Shown here one piece after another: positions 1 to 5,543 of a stretch of 7,276 nt of DNA. The notes under the pieces were generated by a model that did no database searches, was not told the origin of the DNA, and saw only the letters and a list, made by a program, of their open reading frames with translations. Origin of the DNA: Clostridia bacterium (GTDB lineage: Bacteria > Bacillota > Clostridia > CAKSNL01 > HGM11501); contig CAAFWO010000041.1 of NCBI GenBank assembly GCA_900766735.1, positions 1 through 7,276 of the forward strand, read 5' to 3'. Position numbers and translations under genes: made by a program. Positions within the stretch are counted from its first letter, which is position 1, and each line of letters begins with the position of its first letter.

Positions 1-150
1 CACCTTGTGGCGTTGCTTGATATATCTCAAATGCCGCTGTCCCCATAAGCCAATTTCAACTTGTTCTTCATCGGGCAAGGTTAGATCGGGAATGAGATAA
101 CCGTTTTCCTCACGATAAGTGCTACCTAATTGTTCAAATAATGATTTCAT
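1..150 (-). CDS. tnpV: TnpV-type transposon-encoded protein (N-terminal part, runs off left edge)
   Basis: The minus strand reads 50 open codons from an ATG at 148-150 to the window edge, beginning MKSLFEQLGSTYREENGYLI and ending with a GLWGQRHLRYIKQRHK segment. This start and the WGQRHLRY core are what I recognise from TnpV proteins, small (about 120 residues) proteins of unknown biochemical role carried by Clostridia transposons and conjugative elements such as the Tn4451 group. The start is supported by a GGAGGAAAC ribosome site at 155-163, five bases upstream. The gene is more AT-rich than the genes to its right, fitting horizontal origin. Its C-terminal half lies outside the window, so intactness cannot be judged. 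No transposase or resolvase is visible here; it would be expected further left. Confidence 0.82.
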   Translation of the reverse strand, partial: MKSLFEQLGSTYREENGYLIPDLTLPDEEQVEIGLWGQRHLRYIKQRHKV

Positions 151-244
151 TGCAGTTTCCTCCAAATATAATTTTTAGATTTTTCTGCAATACACCGTAC
201 CGATTGTCTTTACCACTTGTTTTCAAAACCTTCGTTACGGCACC
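134..244 (-). other. Short open stretch overlapping the tnpV start, possible end of a decayed upstream gene
   Basis: On the minus strand an open frame of 36 codons runs from just after a TGA at 245-247 to a TGA at 134-136, overlapping the first codons of tnpV in another frame. It contains a basic segment KVLKTSGKDNRYGVLQKN. I see no ATG start in it. It may be the remnant of a gene formerly upstream of tnpV in the mobile element, or simply untranslated leader. The element boundary probably lies between here and the end of the next gene at 269. No clear terminal repeat was found. Confidence 0.2.
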
Positions 245-268
245 TCATCATTGGTGTGCACGGCTTTT

Positions 269-685
269 TTACGACCGCTTTTGAAGGATTATATATGATA
301 GCCAGTAAATGAAGACGATTGCGCAGATATTGAGCGCGATGGCGGAGGCGAGGGAGCTTTTGCCCGAAAATTCTAAAACGATCACAAGTATTGCCGCGCC
401 GAACGTGTATACTCCGAAGGCGACCGCCTTTGCACGGCGGACGATCGCGATGCTGCGCTCATCCGACTCCTCGGTTTTCCGCCGGCGGACGGATTCGGGA
501 TTGCGCGTTATCTTAAAATATCTGATGACTCTTAAAACGCCCATAGCGGTGAACGCCGTGCCGAACGTAAGAAGCACTGTGTCTTCTCCCAAATTAAACA
601 TATAGACGATTATCGATGTAATGCCGAGCAGTATATACAGCACGGCGAGGCACAGCCTTAATTTTAGCTTTTTTGAAAAATCCAT
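269..685 (-). CDS. Small four-helix integral membrane protein, partner of the adjacent XRE regulator
   Basis: This 138-residue protein has four predicted membrane helices, at about residues 10-30, 35-55, 86-105 and 113-134. A charged cytoplasmic loop between helices 2 and 3 contains EESDERSIAIVRRAKAVAF. An E-x-DER motif just before a third helix is typical of small membrane proteins (DUF2178-like) encoded beside YozG-type XRE regulators in Firmicutes; that family link is my recognition, not a computed match. The ATG at 683-685 is preceded by AAGGAGG inside the end of the regulator gene, and only two bases separate the regulator's stop from this start, so the two are co-transcribed and probably co-translated. 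The biochemical function is unknown. No terminator was found after its stop at 269-271; the neighbouring T-run is on the wrong strand for this gene. Confidence 0.82.
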   Translation of the reverse strand: MDFSKKLKLRLCLAVLYILLGITSIIVYMFNLGEDTVLLTFGTAFTAMGVLRVIRYFKITRNPESVRRRKTEESDERSIAIVRRAKAVAFGVYTFGAAILVIVLEFSGKSSLASAIALNICAIVFIYWLSYIILQKRS

Positions 686-687
686 TA

Positions 688-885
688 TTATTCCTCCTTG
701 AAAATAAATATATCCTCGATTGAAACATTGAAAAACCGCGCAAGACGGAAGGCAAGCGGGAGCGACGCGATATATTTTCCGTTTTCGAGTGAAATGACCG
801 TCTGCCTCGTTACCGAAACAGCGCGCGCCAGCTCGTCCTGACTTAGACCGAGGGCTTTTCGCAGCTCCTTGATTTTGTTTTCCAA
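688..885 (-). CDS. XRE-family (Cro/CI-type) transcriptional regulator, YozG-like
   Basis: This 65-residue protein is essentially one helix-turn-helix domain. It starts MENKIKELRKALGLSQDELA; the HTH spans about residues 15-34, with recognition-helix region VTRQTVISLENGK, and the end SLPLAFRLARFFNVSIEDIF is characteristic of the short YozG-type XRE repressors. The start codon is TTG at 883-885, chosen because a near-perfect AAAGGAGG ribosome site (893-900) sits seven bases upstream and the protein then aligns with the usual family start. It is the first gene of a two-gene minus-strand operon with the membrane protein. A consensus promoter overlaps a perfect inverted repeat immediately upstream, so it very likely represses its own operon. 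The inducing signal cannot be read from sequence; in such pairs the membrane partner may be the sensor or effector, which is inference. Confidence 0.92.
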   Translation of the reverse strand: MENKIKELRKALGLSQDELARAVSVTRQTVISLENGKYIASLPLAFRLARFFNVSIEDIFIFKEE

Positions 886-899
886 ATGACTGCCTCCTT

Positions 900-936
900 T
901 TATAATGTAAAATTTACTTTACATTTTACATTATAA
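900..936. promoter_or_regulatory. Probable operator: perfect 14-bp inverted repeat
   Basis: The arms TTATAATGTAAAAT (900-913) and ATTTTACATTATAA (923-936) are exact reverse complements separated by nine bases. The right arm contains the -10 box of the minus-strand promoter and the left arm reaches the regulator's ribosome site. Within it, TTTACAT is repeated head-to-tail at 918-924 and 925-931. The position suits binding by the XRE protein encoded immediately downstream, giving negative autoregulation. The assignment to that protein is inferred. Confidence 0.75.
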
Positions 937-957
937 TACATAAATCAAAAATGTCAA
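930..957 (-). promoter_or_regulatory. Sigma-A-type promoter of the XRE/membrane-protein operon
   Basis: Read on the minus strand, a perfect TTGACA (-35, 952-957) and a perfect TATAAT (-10, 930-935) are separated by 16 bases. Transcription would start about 920-924, inside the inverted-repeat operator, which explains how a bound repressor would block it. Confidence 0.8.
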
Positions 958-961
958 GCAT

Positions 962-970
962 ATTTTACAT
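962..970. promoter_or_regulatory. Extra operator half-site between the divergent promoters
   Basis: ATTTTACAT here repeats exactly nine bases of the right arm of the inverted repeat (923-931). It lies just upstream of the -35 box of the plus-strand promoter. It could let the XRE regulator touch the divergent gene too. The region is AT-rich, so chance is possible. Confidence 0.35.
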
Positions 971-979
971 TTTTTTTGC

Positions 980-1008
980 TTGATTTGAAGCCGAAAAAAT
1001 GATATACT
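980..1008 (+). promoter_or_regulatory. Promoter of the ECF-S/GGDEF gene
   Basis: TTGATT (-35, 980-985) and TATACT (-10, 1003-1008) are spaced by 17 bases, upstream of a G-rich ribosome site (1025-1034). It diverges from the XRE promoter. Confidence 0.65.
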
Positions 1009-1036
1009 ATAAAAAACCATTATAGGGGGGAGAGAA

Positions 1037-2377
1037 TTGAAAAACTCAAGAGTGAAAAAAAGCCGTTTTGACCGGTATATTTTCGGAGCACTGATTGCGC
1101 TTGAGCTTTTAATGTCGTTCACGTTTTTGGGGTATGTTCAAATACCTCCGGTTTCATTTACAACTGCATATATTCCGATTCTGATTGCAGGAAGAATTCT
1201 CGGAACCGTGGAGGCGACCGCAGTTGGGTTCGTTTTCGGCGCGGCAAGCCTTTATAAAGCGTCCGCTTCATATACATTGTGGTCGGATATGCTGTTTTCG
1301 CCGTTATACAGCACGAACCCGGTCGGGAGCGTTATTCTCTCGGTCGGCACGAGAACTCTTTTCGGCTTTTTGTCCGGACTTATGTATAAGGTGGCGAGAA
1401 AGAGCCGCCGGAGCGGCATATGGTGTTCGCTTGTGACAGCTTTGTCGATCGGCATACATGCGCTTTTGGTCTATATCGCGATGCGGATATTTTTCCCGAC
1501 GGCGGAGGCGCTGAGCGGCAGTATGAGCATCAGGAAGAGCGACATTATAATGGTATTTATGAGCATATTTATTGCCGAGGGTGCGGCGGCGCTTTATAAC
1601 AGCCGAAAGGTGAAACGCGTGAGGAGCTATGTCGACGGGGCGGACAGGACACCCTATGCCTCCGGCTCGAAAAAGAAGGTGCTGTTTACGGCGCTTGCAC
1701 TGTTTTTGCTTATGATGGCGCTTATTGCGATGTTCTATTTTGCCGACAGAGCCGACTATATGTTTAAAATGCACGGAATCGAGGTTTCCGGCTTCATCGG
1801 AGCGGATCTTTTGCAGCTTCAGGGGCAGTTTTTGCTGGCAACGCTCTCATTAAACTTTATAACGATGCTGATTTTGATCGCCGTCTACAGATACATGAGC
1901 TATAAAGAATATTTGGGCGAGTTTGACGCACTCACCGGAGTTATGGGCAGGCGAATGTTCATGCGCTATTGCGACGAACTGAGCATCGAGCCGGCCTGCG
2001 GATGGATGCTGTTCGTCGATGTCGATAATTTTAAGGCGATCAACGATACGTTCGGTCACGCGTTCGGCGATAAGGTTCTTTCATCTGTTGCCGGGATGCT
2101 TTGCAAAAACTTTCACTCATGGGGCACGGTCGGCCGGCTCGGGGGCGACGAATTTGCCGTCGTTATCGAACGTCCGATGGGGAAGGAAAAGCTTTCTGAG
2201 GTGTTGGAGGCATTGCTAAAAGACGTTCCGAAGGCCTTGACGGAGCATAAGGTCAGCTGTTCTGTCGGCGTGGCAAGGTTTTGCCGGGGAGATGACGTTG
2301 AGCACATCCTGGAGGAAGCGGACTCGGCGCTTTACGAGGCAAAAAGCCGCGGCCGCGGATGCTATGTGTTTAAATAA
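1037..2377 (+). CDS. Membrane diguanylate cyclase with N-terminal ECF transporter S-component-like domain
   Basis: This 446-residue protein starts at a TTG (1037-1039) after a GGGGGGAGAG ribosome site. Residues about 10-190 form some six membrane segments. The pattern YIPILIAGRILGTVEA (45-60), then a GFVFGAASLYKA segment, an LFSPLYSTNP loop and a GTRTLFGFLSGLMYKV segment (104-119) matches ECF-transporter S components, the vitamin-binding subunits. A basic linker and two more helices (about 214-236 and 265-286), flanking an outer loop of about 28 residues, lead into a C-terminal GGDEF domain (about 295-446). That domain has DALTG (297-301), D328 and D330 in DVDNFK, NDTFGHAFGD (336-345) and an intact GGDEF (369-373), so it should make c-di-GMP. 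The positions of the inhibitory RxxD site hold H360 and G363, so product inhibition there is unlikely. It is a single-gene unit with its own promoter and terminator. The ligand is unknown; vitamin sensing is inference. Confidence 0.88.
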   Translation: MKNSRVKKSRFDRYIFGALIALELLMSFTFLGYVQIPPVSFTTAYIPILIAGRILGTVEATAVGFVFGAASLYKASASYTLWSDMLFSPLYSTNPVGSVILSVGTRTLFGFLSGLMYKVARKSRRSGIWCSLVTALSIGIHALLVYIAMRIFFPTAEALSGSMSIRKSDIIMVFMSIFIAEGAAALYNSRKVKRVRSYVDGADRTPYASGSKKKVLFTALALFLLMMALIAMFYFADRADYMFKMHGIEVSGFIGADLLQLQGQFLLATLSLNFITMLILIAVYRYMSYKEYLGEFDALTGVMGRRMFMRYCDELSIEPACGWMLFVDVDNFKAINDTFGHAFGDKVLSSVAGMLCKNFHSWGTVGRLGGDEFAVVIERPMGKEKLSEVLEALLKDVPKALTEHKVSCSVGVARFCRGDDVEHILEEADSALYEAKSRGRGCYVFK

Positions 2378-2386
2378 GGTTAAAGG

Positions 2387-2408
2387 GCCCGCATCAGCGG
2401 GCTTTTTT
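2387..2408 (+). terminator. Rho-independent terminator after the GGDEF gene
   Basis: GCCCGC (2387-2392) pairs with GCGGGC (2397-2402) around a four-base ATCA loop and is followed by six T residues. It starts nine bases after the stop codon. Confidence 0.92.
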
Positions 2409-2427
2409 ATCTTAACATAATCTTAAT

Positions 2428-2456
2428 TTGATTTTTTGCTTGAATTGTGATAAAAT
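2428..2456 (+). promoter_or_regulatory. Promoter of the patatin-like gene
   Basis: TTGATT (-35, 2428-2433) and TAAAAT (-10, 2451-2456) are spaced by 17 bases, and a TG lies one base before the -10, giving an extended -10 element. It lies after the terminator and 23 bases before the ATG. Confidence 0.6.
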
Positions 2457-2479
2457 AACGGTCGAAAGAAGGCGAAGAG

Positions 2480-3331
2480 ATGACAAAAGAATTTTCTGTT
2501 GCGCTCGAGGGAGGAGGGATGCGCGGTATGTTCACCGCCGGAGTGCTCGATGTATTGATGAACTCCGGTATATATTCCGCGGCAACGGTCGGCGTATCCG
2601 CCGGGGCGGTGTTCGGCTGTAACTACAAATCGCGCCAGATCGGACGCACGATAAGATACAACAAGGCTTATTGCCGCGACAGGCGCTATGCGAGCTTAAA
2701 AAACTGGATATTGACAGGCTCTGTATACAGCAAAAAGTTCGCTTATGAGGAGATTCCGAATAAGCTCGACCCTTTCGATACAAAGGCATTTTCCGAAAGC
2801 CCTATGCGTTTCACCGTCGTCTGCACGGATATGGTAACGGGCAAGGCAATCTATCACGACTGTGAGAAGGGCGATGAGGAGGATATTGAATGGATGCGCG
2901 CCTCCGCCGCAGTCCCGGTTGCATCGCGCCCGGTCGTGCTCGGCGGCAGGAAATATCTTGACGGCGGCATTGCCGACTCGATTCCTTTTCGGCGCGCCGT
3001 CTCATACGGATATAAAAAAAACATCGCGGTGCTGACACAGCCTCTTGACTATAAAAAAGGGCCCAACGAATTTTTGCCGTTTCTGAAAAGACGGTTCAAG
3101 GATTATCCGGAATTTGTGAATGCCGTTGCCGTACGCCACGAAATGTATAACGCGGAGACGGAAGAGATTGCACGCCTCGAGAAGGAGGGAGCCATTTTTG
3201 TCATCCGCCCGAGTGAAAGAATAGTGACGAACATCGTGGAGCGCGACTCCAAACGCCTCGCCGATATATATAAGCTCGGTGTTTCGGACATGACCGCACA
3301 GCTTGAAAAGCTTAAAGAATATCTCACTTGA
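2480..3331 (+). CDS. Patatin-like phospholipase family protein
   Basis: This 283-residue protein carries all landmarks of the bacterial patatin family (RssA/YlbK/YjjU type), serine hydrolases that cleave acyl esters using a Ser-Asp dyad. The oxyanion-hole motif GGGMRG is at residues 11-16, the nucleophile elbow GVSAG at 38-42 (Ser40), and the catalytic-Asp motif DGG at 161-163 (Asp161). ASAAVPV at 141-147 is another conserved patatin stretch. No signal peptide or membrane helix is apparent, so it is probably cytoplasmic; the substrate is unknown. The ATG at 2480 follows a GAAGG-type ribosome site at 2467-2472. The gene is preceded by a terminator and its own promoter. It ends in a TGA that lies within the -35 box of the next gene's promoter, so it is not obligatorily co-transcribed with that gene, although no terminator separates them. 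Confidence 0.93.
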   Translation: MTKEFSVALEGGGMRGMFTAGVLDVLMNSGIYSAATVGVSAGAVFGCNYKSRQIGRTIRYNKAYCRDRRYASLKNWILTGSVYSKKFAYEEIPNKLDPFDTKAFSESPMRFTVVCTDMVTGKAIYHDCEKGDEEDIEWMRASAAVPVASRPVVLGGRKYLDGGIADSIPFRRAVSYGYKKNIAVLTQPLDYKKGPNEFLPFLKRRFKDYPEFVNAVAVRHEMYNAETEEIARLEKEGAIFVIRPSERIVTNIVERDSKRLADIYKLGVSDMTAQLEKLKEYLT

Positions 3332-3356
3332 CATTTGCATAAAGGTGTGTTACAAT
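3328..3356 (+). promoter_or_regulatory. Strong promoter of the MATE gene, overlapping the patatin stop codon
   Basis: Perfect TTGACA (-35, 3328-3333) and TACAAT (-10, 3351-3356) have the ideal 17-base spacing. The patatin stop codon TGA (3329-3331) is part of the -35 box. Confidence 0.82.
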
Positions 3357-3388
3357 GGTGACCACTATGCTTTATGTGAGGAAGATTT

Positions 3389-4720
3389 ATGAAAATTCAA
3401 TTATCCGAACACTTTACCTACAGAAAGCTGGTTCGCTTTTGCCTGCCGACGATAGCGATGATGATATTCACGTCTGTCTATGGGATAGTGGACGGATTTT
3501 TTGTGTCAAACTATGTCGGCAAAACGGCGTTTGCCGGCGTTAATTTAATCTGGCCGTTCCTGATGATAATCGGCTGCTTCGGGTTTATGATCGGAACCGG
3601 CGGCAGCGCACTGGTTTCGCGCACGATGGGCGAGGGAAAAGCCGATGAGGCAAACCGTTATTTCACGATGCTTTTTTACCTGACGCTGATCTCGGGCGTT
3701 TTCCTTTCGGTTCTGGGCGCGGTTTTTATCGGCCCGATAGCACGTTTTTTGGGGGCGACGGAGGAAATGCTTCCTTATTGTAAGTGGTACGGCGGAATTA
3801 TGGCGTCGTTCAACTTCGCATTCATGCTCCAGTTTTTCTTCCAGAGCTTTTTTGTGACCGCCGGAAAACCCCAGCTGGGATTTATTGCGACCACGGTTGC
3901 CGGAATTTGCAACATCGTGCTTGACCGGCTGTTTATTGCGGTGCTTGACTTTGGAGTTGCAGGTGCGGCCGCGGCCTCTGTCATCGGCCAGGTGGTCGGC
4001 GGAGTGCTTCCTGTGTTCTATTTTATGAGGGAAAACCCGAGCCTACTTAAATTCACCAAGACAAAGATGGAGCTTCGTCCGCTTTTATCGTCCTGCGCAA
4101 ACGGCGCGTCTGAGCTTTTGTCCAATATTTCCGCGTCGCTCGTGGGAATGTTATATAACGCGCGGCTGATGATGCTCGCCGGGGAGGACGGCATCTCCGC
4201 ATACGGAGTGCTGATGTACACACAGATGATCTTCGCAGCCGTGTTCATCGGCTATGCGATCGGCACGGCGCCGGTAATAGGCTATCATTACGGTGCGGCA
4301 GACCGTTCGGAGCTTAAGAGCTTAAGACGCAAGAGCACTGTTCTGATGCTCTCATCCGGAATCGCGATGATGGGTCTGGCGTGGCTTTTGGCGTCACCGT
4401 TATCTCAATTTTTCGTCGGATATGACGCCGAGCTTTTAAGAGTCACGGAGCACGCGTTTTATATATTTGCGTTTTCGTTCGTGCTTGCCGGATTCAATAT
4501 TTTCGCTTCATCTTTTTTTACCGCTCTGTCGAACGGTGCGGTCTCCGCGGCGATCTCGTTTTTGAGAACCTGCGTTTTCCAGGTTGCCGCAGTGCTGTTT
4601 TTGCCGGCTCTTTTCGGCGGTATCGACGGGATATGGTGGGCGCTCACGTTCGCCGAGTCCGGCGCATTCATCGTCAGCACATTGTTTATTATCATAAAAA
4701 GAAAAAAATATCAGTATTAA
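3389..4720 (+). CDS. MATE-family multidrug/cation antiporter
   Basis: This 443-residue protein is almost entirely hydrophobic, with about 12 membrane segments in two similar halves, the length and layout of MATE (MepA/NorM-like) exporters. These extrude organic cations or other metabolites using Na+ or H+ gradients. Recognisable family features are the N-terminal PTIAMMIFTSVYGIVDGFFV, the GTGGSALVSRTMGEGK segment after helix 2, GKPQLGFIATTVAGICNIVLD in the fourth/fifth helix region, and the second-half APVIGYHYGA motif. The ATG at 3389 is preceded by GAGGAAG (3378-3384). It has its own consensus promoter. The substrate cannot be told from sequence. The C-terminus looks complete (basic KRKKYQY tail), although decayed phage sequence begins immediately after its stop and no dedicated terminator separates the two. 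Confidence 0.93.
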   Translation: MKIQLSEHFTYRKLVRFCLPTIAMMIFTSVYGIVDGFFVSNYVGKTAFAGVNLIWPFLMIIGCFGFMIGTGGSALVSRTMGEGKADEANRYFTMLFYLTLISGVFLSVLGAVFIGPIARFLGATEEMLPYCKWYGGIMASFNFAFMLQFFFQSFFVTAGKPQLGFIATTVAGICNIVLDRLFIAVLDFGVAGAAAASVIGQVVGGVLPVFYFMRENPSLLKFTKTKMELRPLLSSCANGASELLSNISASLVGMLYNARLMMLAGEDGISAYGVLMYTQMIFAAVFIGYAIGTAPVIGYHYGAADRSELKSLRRKSTVLMLSSGIAMMGLAWLLASPLSQFFVGYDAELLRVTEHAFYIFAFSFVLAGFNIFASSFFTALSNGAVSAAISFLRTCVFQVAAVLFLPALFGGIDGIWWALTFAESGAFIVSTLFIIIKRKKYQY

Positions 4721-5016
4721 AAAATGCATCCGGCAGGCTCTGGGGCTGTGAAGAGGGAAAGCTCTATGCCTCGGCGCTCGGAGACAAGGAAACGTCACTC
4801 TCGGCCGCGGTCGGCGGAGCCGGTAAAAGCAAGTATTACATATCGTCAAAGGTCGAGGACTTAGACACGACCGGAGAGGATCACATCGCGGACGAGGTGC
4901 GCTATATGTGTATGGCAAACCCGATGAAGCCGGAGAGGGCGAAGGGAGAGACAAAGCTTTCGATATACGATCCTTTGTCGGACGATAAGCCCATAGGCCG
5001 CTATGAGTATTTTTGA
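4721..5016 (+). pseudogene. Phage large terminase C-terminal fragment
   Basis: The frame ending at TGA 5014-5016 stays open back past the MATE stop, but I see no start codon with a ribosome site. Its last 55 or so residues include VEDLDTTGEDHIADEVRYMC followed by MANPMKP. This strongly recalls the end of phage large terminases, the ATPase/nuclease motors that fill phage heads, where a D-GEDH-ADE-RYACM-like segment closes the nuclease domain. The ATPase domain and most of the nuclease are absent. The roughly 45 residues before EDLD are not recognisable to me and may be degraded or foreign sequence. The fragment lies in a different frame from the MATE gene and starts within a few bases of its stop, so a deletion or insertion junction probably sits at or just after 4720. 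Confidence 0.6.
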
Positions 5017-5029
5017 AATAACGGCTTGA

Positions 5030-5365
5030 CAAAACGGAGATAAGGGCTTTAGCGGAACAGTTGAGTATTCTCCTGAAGACGATGTACTCTTCGGAAAACT
5101 CATAGGAATAAACGGACTTGTTTCGTACGAGGGGAAAAGTATTGATGAGTTAAAGGATGATTTCCGTGAGGCGGTAGACGATTACGTAGACATGTGCAGA
5201 GAAAAAAATATTGAACCGCTGAAAAGTTATAAGGGATGCCTTAACGTAAGGATTTCTCCTGAAGTGCACAGACAGGCGGCACTCCTGGCACAGGCCGAGC
5301 ATATATCGTTGAATCGTTTTATAGAAAATTCGATAAGCGAAAAAATTGCATCGGTAAGAAAATAG
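5030..5365 (+). pseudogene. HicB-family antitoxin lacking a usable start codon
   Basis: An open frame of 111 codons from just after a TGA (5027-5029) to TAG (5363-5365) encodes a recognisable HicB-type antitoxin. FSGTVEYSPEDDVLFGKLIG (residues 7-26) and DELKDDFREAVDDYVDMCRE form the N-terminal RNase H-like fold. SYKGCLNVRISPEVHRQAAL and SLNRFIENSISEKI form the C-terminal ribbon-helix-helix DNA-binding domain. Only about six to eight N-terminal residues seem missing. There is no ATG, GTG or TTG near the expected start. An in-frame ATG at 5003-5005, overlapping the terminase fragment, is separated from the body by the TGA at 5027. No HicA toxin, which HicB would neutralise, is encoded next to it. 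It is probably an orphan relic; use of a non-standard start cannot be excluded. Confidence 0.72.
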
Positions 5366-5376
5366 ATTAACAAATG

Positions 5377-5411
5377 AAAAACGGCGCTGATTTTTAGTCA
5401 GCGCCGTTTTT
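5377..5411. terminator. Strong terminator, symmetrical and potentially bidirectional
   Basis: AAAAACGGCGCTGA (5377-5390) and TCAGCGCCGTTTTT (5398-5411) are perfect complements over 14 bases with a seven-base loop. Flanking A and T runs make it able to stop transcription from either side. It closes the MATE/terminase/HicB stretch and insulates the capsid gene. Confidence 0.93.
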
Positions 5412-5434
5412 ATGCAAAAAAATTTTTAAAAACG

Positions 5435-5444
5435 ACGTATACGT
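5435..5444. repeat. Palindrome ACGTATACGT, first copy of a CGTATACG motif
   Basis: This perfect 10-bp palindrome lies 23 bases after the terminator and is followed, four bases on from its CGTATACG core (5436-5443), by a run of T residues. The same core followed by a T-run recurs at 6857-6864, also just after a terminator. Function unknown. Confidence 0.4.
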
Positions 5445-5466
5445 ACCTTTTTTTTAAAAACGGACG

Positions 5467-5475
5467 TGATAAAAT
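5467..5475 (+). promoter_or_regulatory. Candidate extended -10 promoter element upstream of the capsid gene
   Basis: TGATAAAAT (5467-5475) is an extended -10 element, and the ten bases GTGATAAAAT are identical to the patatin promoter -10 region. No good -35 box is seen at the right distance. A promoter is expected here because a strong terminator lies upstream and a gene with a strong ribosome site lies downstream. Confidence 0.35.
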
Positions 5476-5486
5476 TAAGCTACAAG

Positions 5487-5521
5487 CCGGAAAGACGGCG
5501 CATGACAACCCGGAAAGACGG
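5487..5521 (+). repeat. 12-bp direct repeat in the capsid gene leader
   Basis: CCGGAAAGACGG occurs at 5487-5498 and again at 5510-5521, 23 bases apart, between the candidate promoter and the ribosome site of the capsid gene. It could be a protein-binding or RNA-level control element, or a small duplication scar. Confidence 0.5.
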
Positions 5522-5543
5522 GGATCAAAAGGAGGAATACCTT

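Noticed and set aside
231..267. Possible terminator or element end: CACC/GGTG stem followed by a T-run
   Set aside because: Only four base pairs are perfect across an eight-base loop, and the T-run faces the plus strand where no gene ends, so it is too weak to call.
309..605. 98-codon plus-strand open frame opposite the four-helix membrane protein
   Set aside because: It is antisense to a membrane-protein gene that has a clear operon context and ribosome site; this frame has neither.
1304..1774. 156-codon open frame on the minus strand inside the GGDEF gene
   Set aside because: It lies wholly antisense to a strongly supported gene, is rich in His/Arg/Lys as expected for an antisense shadow, and has no recognisable domain or ribosome site.
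4724..4867. ATG at 4724 just after the MATE stop as the start of a small gene
   Set aside because: It gives an Arg/Ser-rich peptide of about 47 residues with no ribosome site, out of frame with the terminase fragment that fits known phage proteins.
5003..5029. TGA in front of the HicB body read as an amino acid (alternative genetic code)
   Set aside because: Other genes in the window, such as the patatin gene, end in TGA at the expected length, so a standard code is in use.
4508..5032. 174-codon open frame on the minus strand across the MATE end and terminase fragment
   Set aside because: Its composition (Pro/Arg/Ser-rich, low complexity) fits a shadow frame of GC-rich codons; it is antisense to recognisable phage and MATE sequence.
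5466..5543. Earlier capsid starts at GTG 5466 or ATG 5502
   Set aside because: They lack good ribosome sites, and the GTG at 5544 with AGGAGG gives the family-typical MEKFNLQLFA opening; the upstream codons cover the repeat-containing leader.
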